Positions 52,191-61,198 are shown, numbered from the stretch's first letter. The stretch is 64,000 bases of DNA from a bacterium 1XD21-13 (GCA_009917555.1 QZDX01000022.1:1-64000); one strand, 5' to 3'. The notes: generated by a model from the letters alone, not told the origin. A program made the numbers and translations.

Positions 52191-52216
52191 GCCAATCACT
52201 CCACTGATTGGCGTGG
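52187..52216. repeat. Perfect 12-bp inverted repeat
   Basis: CCACGCCAATCA, six-base loop, TGATTGGCGTGG. No T run follows on the plus strand, so it is not a standard terminator there. It marks the end of the decayed XRE/ImmA region. Confidence 0.6.
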
Positions 52217-52321
52217 AGCCAATGACGTTATGGGGTCAAAGGGACCGCCACTCACTGCAGGCGACTTTATTAGCACCCTTAACAAATAAAAACTTTGCAA
52301 AAACTGGTGCAAATTGTAACC

Positions 52322-52831
52322 CTATACGTTCTTCCGTGTCAGGAAAAATCCGGCGGCTGCCCCCGCAAGAATAAAGGGTGCGAACCGGACAAACAGCCAT
52401 TCAAATGCGTGAAAAACTGTTCCGGCGACGGCGGTTTCGGGGTCGTTGAAATCCCAGCCCAGGTAAGGACTGTTTAACACAATCAGGATCGCACAAATGG
52501 TTACGGTGAATATACATAGAGAGAGAAACAGCCAATGAAGCATATTTCTTCTCGCAATCTTTCTCTGTGCAAGCTGTAAGTTTATAACCTCCAGTTTTTC
52601 GGAAATCACTTTTAAATCGTCCGCTTTTTCTTCAACAACCGTTTCCCCAAGCAAGGTGCTTACAGGTGTTTCAAGTGCTTCCGATATGGAGATTAGCATG
52701 TCGGAATCGGGAACCGACAGGCCCTGCTCCCACTTGGAGATCGTCTGCCGTACCACATTCAGCTTGACGGCAAGTTCTTCCTGGGAGAGTCCTTTTGATT
52801 TTCTGATTGCTTTTAAGTTTTCGTTTAACAT
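52322..52831 (-). CDS. XRE-family regulator with C-terminal membrane segments
   Basis: 169 residues. N-terminal HTH LKAIRKSKGLSQEELAVKLNVVRQTISKWEQG, then a helical linker (VISEKLEVINLQLAQRKIARRN) and two hydrophobic segments (LHWLFLSLCIFTVTICAILIV and a later FAPFILAGAAAGFFL). This layout is common in Clostridia for membrane-tethered one-component regulators. AGAGG precedes the start. Target unknown; the adjacent polyferredoxin gene is co-directed upstream on the same strand. Confidence 0.88.
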   Translation of the reverse strand: MLNENLKAIRKSKGLSQEELAVKLNVVRQTISKWEQGLSVPDSDMLISISEALETPVSTLLGETVVEEKADDLKVISEKLEVINLQLAQRKIARRNMLHWLFLSLCIFTVTICAILIVLNSPYLGWDFNDPETAVAGTVFHAFEWLFVRFAPFILAGAAAGFFLTRKNV

Positions 52832-52913
52832 TTGGCATAACCTCTTTTCTTTTCGTCGTTACCGCTATTGTATGGGAAACCGGGCCGTTGCGGCAAGCAA
52901 CGCAGGTTAACAT

Positions 52914-53738
52914 TCAGGAGAGTGCATCCTTTGGACAATTTTTCACACACTCATAGCAGAGAATACATTCCGTGCCGTTTTTTCGTTTTCGGGAATTATC
53001 TGTAACATCCACATTCATTGGACAGACACGCTTGCATTTGCCACAGGATATACATTTGCTTTTATCACATTTCACCCGGAGCAGGGAGAAATAACTCATA
53101 GGCTTCAAAAATATTGTGATAGGGCATATGTATTTGCAAAATGCACGATTGTCCTGAAAGGCAAAAGCCAATAGGATCCCCACGGCATAGTAGATAACAT
53201 TTCCTATAATAAACGCCCAAAACATGATTTTCTCAATATTGCCAACATGAGCAAGAAACAGTGCCGAAACAAATATCAGAGAAACTGCAAATGTAATATA
53301 TCTTATCCATCCAATCCTTTTTCTGGGTACTTTCGGAACCTTGTAGGGGAGAAAATCAAGCACCATTGCCGTCCAACAGGCATACCCGCACCAACCTCTG
53401 CCAAAAACCAATGGCCCGAAGATTTTTGCAACCGCATAATGAATGGTTGCGGCTTCAAACACGCCCGTAAAAAGATAATACCAAAATCCCTCAATCTGCA
53501 TATTTTCGCCGCAAATAAAACCCAAATAAATCAACATATAAAGTCCCACTAAAAGCTGTGCAATTCTGCGGGCGTATTTGTACTCTTTAAGGTAAAGAAA
53601 TATCCCGAGAGAAAGCGATATTCCTATATAGCTAAAGTTGAATAAATAAAATAGGTTGCTCTTCGTCAGCCATAATGTGATTGCAACTGTTTCGAACAGT
53701 GTTAGCATAAAAAGTGGAAAAAAATATTTTTTCATTCC
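52914..53738 (-). CDS. Membrane 4Fe-4S polyferredoxin, NapH-like
   Basis: 274 residues from ATG 53738, with GGAGG upstream; the open frame to 53963 crosses the divergent PadR promoter and is rejected. Six hydrophobic segments lie between residues 5 and 195. GRGWCGYACWTAMVLDFLP and CKYICPITIFLKP are the CGxxCP-like motifs of the NapH/RdxA branch. The C terminus has two ferredoxin clusters: CISCGKCKRVCPM and CILCYECVKNCPK. It probably moves electrons across the membrane; the partner is unknown. Confidence 0.88.
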   Translation of the reverse strand, partial: GMKKYFFPLFMLTLFETVAITLWLTKSNLFYLFNFSYIGISLSLGIFLYLKEYKYARRIAQLLVGLYMLIYLGFICGENMQIEGFWYYLFTGVFEAATIHYAVAKIFGPLVFGRGWCGYACWTAMVLDFLPYKVPKVPRKRIGWIRYITFAVSLIFVSALFLAHVGNIEKIMFWAFIIGNVIYYAVGILLAFAFQDNRAFCKYICPITIFLKPMSYFSLLRVKCDKSKCISCGKCKRVCPMNVDVTDNSRKRKNGTECILCYECVKNCPKDALS

Positions 53739-53854
53739 GTTCCTCCAATAGCTATTTCCCGAATTATAAATAGTATTATAGTCCGTTTTTAGCGTGCGTG
53801 CAATTTCAAAAATAGTGGTTATTTTCATGCCAGCTATTTTTAAAATATTAGTAC

Positions 53855-53886
53855 TTGACAATACATAGTAGTAGGCGTAATATAAT
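53855..53886 (+). promoter_or_regulatory. Promoter of the PadR operon
   Basis: TTGACA at 53855-53860 with TAATAT (53878-53883, 17 bp) overlapping TATAAT (53881-53886, 20 bp). The first spacing is the more plausible. A TACATAGTAGTA stretch within the spacer could be the PadR site. Confidence 0.6.
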
Positions 53887-53931
53887 AGCATAAACAAGAA
53901 CAGGTAAATAACCGGGTACTGGATAAGGTAT

Positions 53932-53944
53932 GCGGAACTGGAAT
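53932..53944 (+). repeat. Copy of the dispersed CGGAACTGGAAT motif
   Basis: GCGGAACTGGAAT in the PadR leader, nine bases before its start codon and overlapping the ribosome-binding site region. Confidence 0.5.
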
Positions 53945-53953
53945 GGAGAACAC

Positions 53954-54277
53954 ATGAATCCACAATTTAAAAAAGGGGTATTAGAGCTGATTGTTCTGGA
54001 ATCCGTACGGAAAAAGGACATGTACGGATACGAGCTGGTGGAAGAGGTGTCCCAGGTGATTGACGTAAACGAGGGAACCATCTACCCACTGCTGAAACGG
54101 CTCACCAACGAACGTTATTTTGAAACATATCTGCGTGAATCCTCGGAGGGCCCTCCCCGGAAATATTACCATCTAACCGCAGCGGGAATTCTGTACCGGG
54201 ATTCCCTGGAAGCAGAGTGGGATGAATTTCAGATGAGGGTCAGTCGGTTTTTAAAGGAGGGAAAAGGACATGAATAA
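53954..54277 (+). CDS. PadR-family transcriptional regulator
   Basis: 107 residues from ATG 53954 (TGGAG upstream). The winged helix reads FKKGVLELIVLESVRKKDMYGYELVEEVSQVIDVNEGTIYPLLKRLTNERYFET, followed by GPPRKYYHLTAAGI. It is the standard partner of DUF1700 proteins, whose gene overlaps its stop by eight bases. PadR proteins repress their own operon, released by phenolic or membrane-active compounds in known cases; the trigger here is unknown. Confidence 0.94.
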   Translation: MNPQFKKGVLELIVLESVRKKDMYGYELVEEVSQVIDVNEGTIYPLLKRLTNERYFETYLRESSEGPPRKYYHLTAAGILYRDSLEAEWDEFQMRVSRFLKEGKGHE

Positions 54278-55247
54278 AGAGACATTTTTGGAAGAGCTGC
54301 GGGGATACCTCCGGATTCTGGAGGACCAGGAGCAGGAGGATATTCTTGCGGAATATGCACAGCACATAGATATGAAGCTTCAAAAGGGATTAACCGAGGA
54401 GGAAGCCATCCGGGACTTCGGACCCATGCGTGAGCTGGCGGCGGAGATACTGGAAGCCTATCACGTAAAGCCGGAGTTTGACGAGAAGCCGTCTTCCCGC
54501 CTACCAAAGCTCAAAGAGAGCAGGGGAATAACAAATGCCGGGGAGAGCTTACATAAAACCGGAAGTTTCCTGAAAGAAAAGTGCATAGCCTGTATCCACG
54601 GAATCCGCCAGGGCTTTCAGTGGTGTGGCAGAAAATGCCGTGCCCTGGCCGCCTGGATGTGGAAGCCTTTTTCAAAGCTAAGTACAAAGAAAAAAGGGAC
54701 TCAGGCAGAGAAAGCAGTTATCAATATGCAGGAAGTTGGCCAGCCAGAAGCAGATAATCAGGAGTTTCTTGCAAATGGTGCTTACGGCGGGCAGATTCCC
54801 CTTGGGGAGGGAGACTTGAAGATAGTGAAAACCGTGAACATAGAGCAAAGACAAAAAAGTAGTTTGGTTTCGGTGTTTATTCGGGGTCTGATAAAAATAT
54901 GGAATCTGTTTGTGAGGTTCTGCATCTGGTGGGTACGCCTGTTCTGGAATCTGCTCTGGCTGTTTATGGCCCTGCTTTTTGGAGGGATGACATTGATAAC
55001 ACTGGCAGGTGTGGGAACCATACTGGTTCTTCTTCCCCAGGGCTACCCCCTGGCGGGAACGCTCCTTATCTGCCTGGGCGGAATGTTGTGTATGGGTGCC
55101 CTGTCCTGTGGTTCCTACAGTCTGATCCTGCATGGGAAAAAAGAGGGGCAGGATGCTTTTGAAGAGGAAACAGAGGATGCAGCCGGAAATATTACGGAAC
55201 AGGAATTGCATGATGAAACGGAGGAAGATTATGAAAAGAATGCATAA
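54270..55247 (+). CDS. DUF1700 (HAAS-type) membrane protein
   Basis: 325 residues. Residues 1-65 form the HAAS/DUF1700 helical signalling domain (KETFLEELRGYLRILEDQEQEDILAEYAQHIDMKLQKGLTEEEAIRDFG-like pattern, given here in part as EEAIRDFGPMRELAAEIL). A basic middle region leads to two adjacent hydrophobic segments at about 215-245 and 250-285, and an acidic C terminus. It probably transmits a membrane signal to PadR. GGAGGG precedes the start. Confidence 0.88.
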   Translation: MNKETFLEELRGYLRILEDQEQEDILAEYAQHIDMKLQKGLTEEEAIRDFGPMRELAAEILEAYHVKPEFDEKPSSRLPKLKESRGITNAGESLHKTGSFLKEKCIACIHGIRQGFQWCGRKCRALAAWMWKPFSKLSTKKKGTQAEKAVINMQEVGQPEADNQEFLANGAYGGQIPLGEGDLKIVKTVNIEQRQKSSLVSVFIRGLIKIWNLFVRFCIWWVRLFWNLLWLFMALLFGGMTLITLAGVGTILVLLPQGYPLAGTLLICLGGMLCMGALSCGSYSLILHGKKEGQDAFEEETEDAAGNITEQELHDETEEDYEKNA

Positions 55248-55740
55248 AATATTACTTGCCATTTTCTGCGTCGGCATTCTGCTGACGGGAATCGGTGTAG
55301 GTGTTGTGCTGACGGAATTTTCAGCCCTTGCCTATGGAGGAAAAGAGATTCTGGGAAATACCGATATGCGGACCGAGAATTTTGATGTGGAGTTCGAGCC
55401 GGGAGAGGAGAGAACTTTTATCACAGGGTGGTATCAGTGGAAACAGGATGAGGTTTTGACGGATGCAGGCATTCCGGAAAATACGGTCCGCTTCTGTGTA
55501 ACCTACAACAAAGAGAGGATAGCTCCTTGTCCTGTATGGGAGAAAGAGTATAACCAGGTCGTCCTTCTAGAACGCTGGGTTTCTGAGGAGGATGATATGG
55601 AACTGATGATGCAAGCCAAGGATCTGTTCCTTAAGAATCTGAAAGCCGGCCGGCTTATATCTTTTGATACGCTGGGAGTTGAGGAAGTCACAGTTACAGT
55701 CAACCCTGCCAATAAGGATGACGTGCGTCTGGTATTTTGA
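55231..55740 (+). CDS. Single-pass membrane protein of the PadR operon
   Basis: 169 residues from ATG 55231, with GGAGGA upstream; it overlaps the DUF1700 gene by 17 bp. A transmembrane helix or uncleaved signal lies at about 6-28 (LLAIFCVGILLTGIGVGVVL), then an extracellular domain of 140 residues (FDVEFEPGEERTFITGWYQW and a C-terminal VEEVTVTVNPANKDDVRLVF). Beta-rich and possibly related to DUF4097-type adhesin-like proteins that often follow DUF1700; I cannot confirm this. Confidence 0.8.
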   Translation: MKRMHKILLAIFCVGILLTGIGVGVVLTEFSALAYGGKEILGNTDMRTENFDVEFEPGEERTFITGWYQWKQDEVLTDAGIPENTVRFCVTYNKERIAPCPVWEKEYNQVVLLERWVSEEDDMELMMQAKDLFLKNLKAGRLISFDTLGVEEVTVTVNPANKDDVRLVF

Positions 55741-55778
55741 TCACTTGCACACAGGGCATTTTCATGAGAAGATGTGAT

Positions 55779-55822
55779 TGTAAGAAATCTGTAAGAAATA
55801 TCACGATCCTTTTGTAAGAAAT
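55779..55822 (+). promoter_or_regulatory. Three TGTAAGAAAT direct repeats (response-regulator boxes)
   Basis: TGTAAGAAAT occurs exactly at 55779-55788, 55790-55799 and 55813-55822. The first two are 11 bp apart and the third 23 bp further, so all are on one face of the helix. Tandem direct repeats at 11-bp spacing are the usual sites of OmpR/PhoB-type regulators, so autoregulation by the following gene is likely. Confidence 0.75.
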
Positions 55823-55905
55823 ATTTCCTACCATAAATACAGGCTTGAAGAATGTGGCTGCCGCCTTATTTTGCAGCAGCCGCAGGCATAAGGAGGAGAA
55901 CGACA

Positions 55906-56616
55906 ATGAACGAATGCGTGCTGGTGGTGGATGATGACCGGGAGATTGTAAAGGCCATTGGGCTTTTGCTGGAAAAGGAGGGCTATCAGGTGCTGAAAGC
56001 CTATGACGGAATGGAAGCCCTGAAGCTGGTGGCAGAGCATCCGGTAAGGCTTATCATTATGGATGTGATGATGCCGAAGCTGGACGGCCTGTCGGCAGTC
56101 ATGAAGATCCGGGAACGGAAGAATCTACCCATCATCGTCCTGAGTGCCAAGAGCGAGGACACCGACAAGGTTCTGGGGCTTTCCATGGGGGCGGATGACT
56201 ATGTGTCCAAGCCTTTCAATCCCCAGGAGCTGGTGGCCCGGGTGAAAAGTCATCTCAGGCGTTACACCTCTCTGGGCGATATCCACACGCAGCAGCAGGC
56301 AGACGTGATACACAACGGCCGACTCTGTTACCGGATGGAGGAGCGTACCCTTTATGCGGACGGGGAGCCGGTGAAGCTCACCGCCACGGAGACAAAGATT
56401 GTGGATCTGCTGATGCGGAACCGGGGCCGGATCTTTCCGGCGGAGGAAATCTACCAGAGAGTCTGGGAGGAGGATGCCTTTGCTCCGGAAAATACGGTGA
56501 TGGTGCACATCCGGCGTATTCGGGAAAAGATCGAACTCAATCCTAAGGAGCCAGAATATTTAAAGGTGGTGTGGGGAATTGGATACAAAATGGAGAAAAT
56601 TGAGAATTATTGTTAG
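55906..56616 (+). CDS. OmpR/PhoB-type response regulator
   Basis: 236 residues from ATG 55906 (AGGAGG upstream). The receiver has acidic pair DD at 8-10 (VVDDDREIV), phospho-acceptor Asp in LIIMDVMMPKLDG, Lys in VSKPFNPQEL; the C-terminal winged helix runs from about 140 (LTATETKIVDLLMRNRGRIFPAEEIYQRVWEE and VHIRRIREKIE). It partners the kinase whose start lies 38 bp before its stop. A hairpin GGCTGC/GCAGCC sits in the leader at about 55856-55880. Confidence 0.95.
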   Translation: MNECVLVVDDDREIVKAIGLLLEKEGYQVLKAYDGMEALKLVAEHPVRLIIMDVMMPKLDGLSAVMKIRERKNLPIIVLSAKSEDTDKVLGLSMGADDYVSKPFNPQELVARVKSHLRRYTSLGDIHTQQQADVIHNGRLCYRMEERTLYADGEPVKLTATETKIVDLLMRNRGRIFPAEEIYQRVWEEDAFAPENTVMVHIRRIREKIELNPKEPEYLKVVWGIGYKMEKIENYC

Positions 56617-59017
56617 CTTTACGGCATTCTTTTTGGGAATGACCCTGTTGCTTGGAAACTTTCTGGCTATGCTTAGTCTCATTGGCAGCAGCCCGGAGAG
56701 TTTCAAAAGCCGCATAGGAACCGATTACCAGGAGCAGTCGGATTTCCGCTGTTATATTTCCAGTCGATTGGAGGAGCTTCTTGCGGTGGCAACCGGCGGA
56801 AAGGGCTGGAATCATTATGGGGTGGCCTACAGCGACGGCCTGACCTATTATTATCAAGATTATTATGACGGATATAACAATGGATGGACGGGCTATCCCT
56901 GGTCGGAAGCAACCGTGGTTCAGGAAGCGGAACGGGTGTATAGTGATGAGTTATCGGCCGAAGCTGTAGAGGGGGAGGCTGAGATTTCAGAAGAAGCCTG
57001 GTATGAGATACAAAGAGAGTACGGCATAGCGGATGATACATTAGATGCCATACGCAGGGAGTACGGCGGAACGGGCGGAGGAGAACCCAAAAGTCAGGAA
57101 GAAATTCTGGAAGACTATATGAAAGACTATGCCAGGGATAAGAACCTGCGTTATGCGGTCATTTATCAGGGAAAGCTTCTTTATACCAACATGGAGCAGT
57201 TGGAGCCCAGGATAGGCCAGGAGCTTAAGGATCCTGATTTCCAGGGGTATCTTCCCGGGGAGGAAGAGTACAACTTCTGTCTCTGGTACAATGAGAAAGG
57301 GGACGGAAAGGTACGCATCAGCAAGGACGGACAGGAATTGGATGTCTACGGGGACGGTGTGTACACGGAGGAAAGTCTCTGGTATGTGCCCGGCTATACG
57401 AATTTTAATGTGGACGAATCTGCCGGGGATGCCGTGATCTTTATGGCGGCGGCAAAGCATCCGAAGCTTTACATTGCCGGCAATTATTCCGAGTACGGAG
57501 CCGTGACGAACTGGGGAGGGCTTTATCAGATGCAGCAACACCAGGAGAGCCGCTATGAAAGGTATCAGGCGTTCAAATGGAAATTTGGCATTGCCCTCTT
57601 TTTGCTGATCCTGACAGTGGCATTATGGAAAGATAAGCGGCGTGCGGATAAGGCCATTGGCAGCTTTCTGGGGCATATCTGGCTGGAACCGAAAGTCCTT
57701 TTGTTTGTGGGAATTCCTCTGGTATTTTTGGCTACCTGGGGAAGAGAGACTCTTCGGGAGCTGATCTGGATCTATGAGGATGGCATTTACATGGGCACGG
57801 AGGAATTGGGCTATTACTTTGGCAGGCTTATGAATAACGGAGCGTTTTTGACGGCGGCATTCTGGATGGTTTATCTGGGTGTCCTGGATCTTAAGGCCAA
57901 TAAGGGGAACCGCAAATCTCTGCTGGGGCCGGTGATTGGGAGCTTGCGAACAAGGGAACTTAAGCTTCCCGTGCAGAAGCGGATGGTGGAGCGTTACTGC
58001 CAGGTGTTTGTGCCTGCTGTGCTGGTTATTGTATTTTCCATTACAACGGTTTTGTATTATCAGTACCATGACTTCTATTGGGATGAACCTGGCGGGATTG
58101 TGCTATTGGTTTTGGCGGTGCTTTCAGGTGTGCAGTTCTTTGGATTTGGAATCTGGAATTTGTGCAGGAATAAGGAGCTGGCACAGGATCTGGGGGCCTT
58201 GTCGGAGCAGATTGCGGCTATTCGGGAGGGAAATTTGACCGAGCGTCTTACCCTGCCGGAGGATGCGGATCTGAAAATGGCGGCGGAGAATCTCAATGAG
58301 ATTCAGCAGGGAATGGAGACGGCTCTTAAGGAGCAGACGAAGAGTGAGCGTATGAAAGTTGAACTGGTGGCCAATGTGTCCCATGATATTAAGACGCCGC
58401 TTACTTCGATTGTGAGCTATGTGGAACTTCTGGGGCGAGAAGAGAATCTGCCGGAGCATGTAAAGGAGTATGTGCAGATTCTTGGGGAAAAGTCGGAACG
58501 GCTGAAGACCATGGTGCAGGATGTGTTTGAGGTGAGCAAGGCGGCTTCCAATCAGCTTCCGGTGAATCTGGAACGGCTTGACTTGGGAAAGCTTCTGCGG
58601 CAGACGCTGGCGGATATGAATGTGCAGATTGAGGAAAGCGGGCTGGCTATGCGGATGACGATTCCGGAGACACCGGTGATGATTTTGGCGGATGGGCAGA
58701 GACTTTACCGGGTGTTTCAGAATTTGATTCAGAATGCACTTAAGTATTCTTTAAGCGGATCACGGATTTTCCTGACGTTGACGGATGACGGGAGTGTGGC
58801 TGTGGCGAATATTAAGAATACTTCCGGGGTGGAGCTTGACGATAGTGTGGACTTTACGGAACGGTTTGTGCGGGGAGACGCCAGCCGGACGGATGGCGGA
58901 AGCGGACTGGGATTGTCGATTGCAAGGAGCTTTACGGAGGCTTGCGGAGGGACGTTTAAGGTGGAGCTGAACGCAGATCTGTTTACGGTGACGGTGGAGT
59001 TTCCCAAGGTTTCTTAG
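56579..59017 (+). CDS. Membrane sensor histidine kinase
   Basis: 812 residues if started at TTG 56579; a later start is possible but would cut into the first membrane segment. TM1 is at about 10-30; an extracellular domain of about 300 residues, rich in Tyr, Gly and acidic residues, follows; several TMs lie at about 335-525. A HAMP-like linker precedes the kinase core: His in VELVANVSHDIKTPLTSIVSYVE, N box FQNLIQNALKYS, and G2 box GGSGLGLSIARSF. The unusual multi-spanning middle region suggests sensing within the membrane. It overlaps the response-regulator gene, so the two are translationally coupled. Confidence 0.93.
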   Translation: MDTKWRKLRIIVSFTAFFLGMTLLLGNFLAMLSLIGSSPESFKSRIGTDYQEQSDFRCYISSRLEELLAVATGGKGWNHYGVAYSDGLTYYYQDYYDGYNNGWTGYPWSEATVVQEAERVYSDELSAEAVEGEAEISEEAWYEIQREYGIADDTLDAIRREYGGTGGGEPKSQEEILEDYMKDYARDKNLRYAVIYQGKLLYTNMEQLEPRIGQELKDPDFQGYLPGEEEYNFCLWYNEKGDGKVRISKDGQELDVYGDGVYTEESLWYVPGYTNFNVDESAGDAVIFMAAAKHPKLYIAGNYSEYGAVTNWGGLYQMQQHQESRYERYQAFKWKFGIALFLLILTVALWKDKRRADKAIGSFLGHIWLEPKVLLFVGIPLVFLATWGRETLRELIWIYEDGIYMGTEELGYYFGRLMNNGAFLTAAFWMVYLGVLDLKANKGNRKSLLGPVIGSLRTRELKLPVQKRMVERYCQVFVPAVLVIVFSITTVLYYQYHDFYWDEPGGIVLLVLAVLSGVQFFGFGIWNLCRNKELAQDLGALSEQIAAIREGNLTERLTLPEDADLKMAAENLNEIQQGMETALKEQTKSERMKVELVANVSHDIKTPLTSIVSYVELLGREENLPEHVKEYVQILGEKSERLKTMVQDVFEVSKAASNQLPVNLERLDLGKLLRQTLADMNVQIEESGLAMRMTIPETPVMILADGQRLYRVFQNLIQNALKYSLSGSRIFLTLTDDGSVAVANIKNTSGVELDDSVDFTERFVRGDASRTDGGSGLGLSIARSFTEACGGTFKVELNADLFTVTVEFPKVS

Positions 59018-59060
59018 ACGGTTTTTGAGGTTTTTGCATAAGATATAGAAACAATAACAG

Positions 59061-59092
59061 CAGGCAGGTGATGGTCCTATGTCATCTGCCTG
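59061..59092 (+). terminator. Hairpin between kinase and dipeptidase genes
   Basis: CAGGCAGGTGAT pairs with GTCATCTGCCTG (two G-U pairs) around an 8-nt loop, but the following TGTTAAAAAG is a poor U run. It may be a partial terminator. Confidence 0.5.
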
Positions 59093-59110
59093 TTAAAAAG
59101 GGAGCAAAAA

Positions 59111-60151
59111 ATGGAAGAGGTTTTGGTGGAATGGGCGAAAGCCGTACATAGGGAGAATCCGGTGGTGGATGCTCATTTGGATCTGGCGGCGGAGGTTTAT
59201 GCCAGGAGGTCTTTTGGGGAGCGGGATGTGGTGGAGCGGCGGTATCTTCCTTATTTTCGGGAAGCTCATTTGAATGTCTGTGTGTCTTCGGTGTTTGTGC
59301 CCTCTAAGGATCTGCCGGAGAGGGGGCTTCGTGTGGCCTTGGGGCAGATTGCGGCGCTTCGGGAGGATTTGGAGCCGGTGCGGGATGTGATTTGTGTGGT
59401 GACCAATCGGGAGGAATTAGAGGATGCCCTGCAAAATGGGAGAATAGGGATTCTCCTGTCCTTGGAGGGGCTTGAACCCATTGGGACGGATCTTGATCTG
59501 CTTCGGGCTTTTTCGGATCTTGGGGTCCGGGGGGCGGGGCTTACCTGGAGCCGGCCCAATGCTTTTGCCAGGGGGTGCTGTAAGGCCGGGGAGATGATGG
59601 AGATTTCCGGTGGACTTACAATGCTGGGCAGGGAGGCTGTGGCTAAGCTGGAGGAGCTTGGGATGTATGTGGATGTGAGCCATTTGAATAATGACGGGTT
59701 TGAGGATGTTGTGGAGTGTGCGGGAAAGCCTTTTATGGCCAGTCATTCGGATGCCTGGAGTGTCCATGAGAATTATCGGAATCTGAGGGATGATCAGATT
59801 GCGGCCTTAGCGTCCCGTGGGGGCGTGATCGGGGTGAATGCCTGTGGGACCATTGCGGGGGCCTCGGTTTATCCCAGGGAACGGGCGGTGGACTGTCTTT
59901 GCCGGCATGTGGAGCATCTGGTGTCTGTGGCAGGGGAGGAGCATGTGGGCTTTGGATTTGATCTCTGTAATGGGCTTTCGGCTTCTACGCCGAGGCTCAG
60001 CTTTGATGAGGAGGAGGATGATCTCCTGCTGAATCATGGGGAGATGCTGACCCTCAGTGGGGCGCTTTTGGGGCGTGGAATGTCGGAGGATACCCTTATC
60101 GGCGTGATTGGGGGGAATTTTCTGCGGTATTTTCGGAGGGTGCTTTCGTAA
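59111..60151 (+). CDS. Membrane dipeptidase (peptidase M19) family protein
   Basis: 346 residues. The M19 signature is clear: PVVDAHLDLAAEVYARRSF with the first zinc ligands, GILLSLEGLEPIG with the bridging Glu, YVDVSHLNNDGFEDVVE with His, PFMASHSDAW with His, and GFGFDL with Asp. It splits dipeptides, often with D-residues at the C side, or acts on related amides. No signal peptide, so cytosolic. GGGAGC precedes the start. It converges with the next gene. Confidence 0.94.
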   Translation: MEEVLVEWAKAVHRENPVVDAHLDLAAEVYARRSFGERDVVERRYLPYFREAHLNVCVSSVFVPSKDLPERGLRVALGQIAALREDLEPVRDVICVVTNREELEDALQNGRIGILLSLEGLEPIGTDLDLLRAFSDLGVRGAGLTWSRPNAFARGCCKAGEMMEISGGLTMLGREAVAKLEELGMYVDVSHLNNDGFEDVVECAGKPFMASHSDAWSVHENYRNLRDDQIAALASRGGVIGVNACGTIAGASVYPRERAVDCLCRHVEHLVSVAGEEHVGFGFDLCNGLSASTPRLSFDEEEDDLLLNHGEMLTLSGALLGRGMSEDTLIGVIGGNFLRYFRRVLS

Positions 60152-60194
60152 ATGGGTTGTTGACTTGAGATAAATAAGATATTGTGGCACAGAG

Positions 60195-60962
60195 CTATAA
60201 AAGGGAGAGGAAATACCGGAGCAGTGTGGATCCGTCTTCCATGGAGGCGTGGGCGAAGTCAAAGCACATGCGCTCTGGGTGCCACTGTACGCCGATGACG
60301 GGCAGGTGCTCATGGTACATGGCTTCTATGACGAAGTCATGGCTGTACTGTGCTATGAGAAGTCCGTCACCGGCTCTGTCTATACCCTGGTGGTGGGCAC
60401 TGTTGGTGATGGGGGCGCTTCCATACAGAACTTCTGGAAAGGTTCTGCCTGCAGCTTTTGTGGGGTGGATTTTATCTCCGTTTGGCATACCCTTATGTAT
60501 GACTTTTTGGGACGCAGAGGCGCTGTCAGTTAGGGAGTAGGCGTGGACAAGCTGTGAGTGTTCGGGCAGGTCCTGGATGATGGTCCCGCCGAAGTAGACG
60601 TTGATGATCTGGAGCCCTTTGCAGATGCCGAGAACGGGTTTTCCCGCCTGGATGAAAGCCTTGAGGGTCCGAAGCTGAAGACAGTCCAGTTGTTCGTCTA
60701 TGTCACGGGAGCCCTTGTTCGTGGCTCCGAACAGGGCAGGGGCAATGTCCCCGCCTCCGGGGAGGACAAGGCCGTCATAATCCCAGGGACAGTAGGAGAG
60801 CTGGGGCAGGGAGAGGGGAGGAGCTTGCATTTCCTGGCCGGGAACGTTATGGGGAACGGGAGCCTTTGGGGGAAGTGTATCAAAGGAAGCTCCTATTTTT
60901 TTGAAAGCATTTTGATAATTCACGGTAAAATCGGCATATCCGGTAATCAAGAGTTTTTTCAT
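60195..60962 (-). CDS. Gamma-glutamyl-gamma-aminobutyrate hydrolase-like (peptidase C26)
   Basis: 255 residues of the class I glutamine-amidotransferase-like fold. The nucleophile Cys lies in KPVLGICKGLQIINVYFGG, and the His/Glu pair in PVIGVQWHPERM; GLVLPGGGDIAPALF is the oxyanion region. PuuD-type enzymes cleave gamma-glutamyl amides, as in polyamine breakdown. AAGGAG precedes the ATG. A link with the convergent dipeptidase in peptide or gamma-glutamyl turnover is possible. Confidence 0.93.
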   Translation of the reverse strand: MKKLLITGYADFTVNYQNAFKKIGASFDTLPPKAPVPHNVPGQEMQAPPLSLPQLSYCPWDYDGLVLPGGGDIAPALFGATNKGSRDIDEQLDCLQLRTLKAFIQAGKPVLGICKGLQIINVYFGGTIIQDLPEHSQLVHAYSLTDSASASQKVIHKGMPNGDKIHPTKAAGRTFPEVLYGSAPITNSAHHQGIDRAGDGLLIAQYSHDFVIEAMYHEHLPVIGVQWHPERMCFDFAHASMEDGSTLLRYFLSLL

Positions 60963-61198
60963 GGTGGTCTCCTTATGTAGTGCTCATTGAACAGATGGAA
61001 AAATAGGGCTTTATAAAATATATGAAAATGCATGAAGAAAAAGACGAGCTAGTTTCGTTATATTAATGCAAAGGAATATTTTGGGAAATGAAAGAAATAA
61101 AGAAATAAAACTTAAGATTTTATGAATCCTATTGATCTTGGGGCTGAATGTGTTACTGTATTATTCGAGTAATACATACAAAGAAAAAATGGAAAATA

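Noticed and set aside
52187-52216. Perfect hairpin as an intrinsic terminator
   Set aside because: There is no U run after it on the plus strand, so it is listed as an inverted repeat only.
53739-53963. N-terminal extension of the NapH-like protein
   Set aside because: It would run through the divergent PadR promoter and its start codon; ATG 53738 has a good GGAGG.
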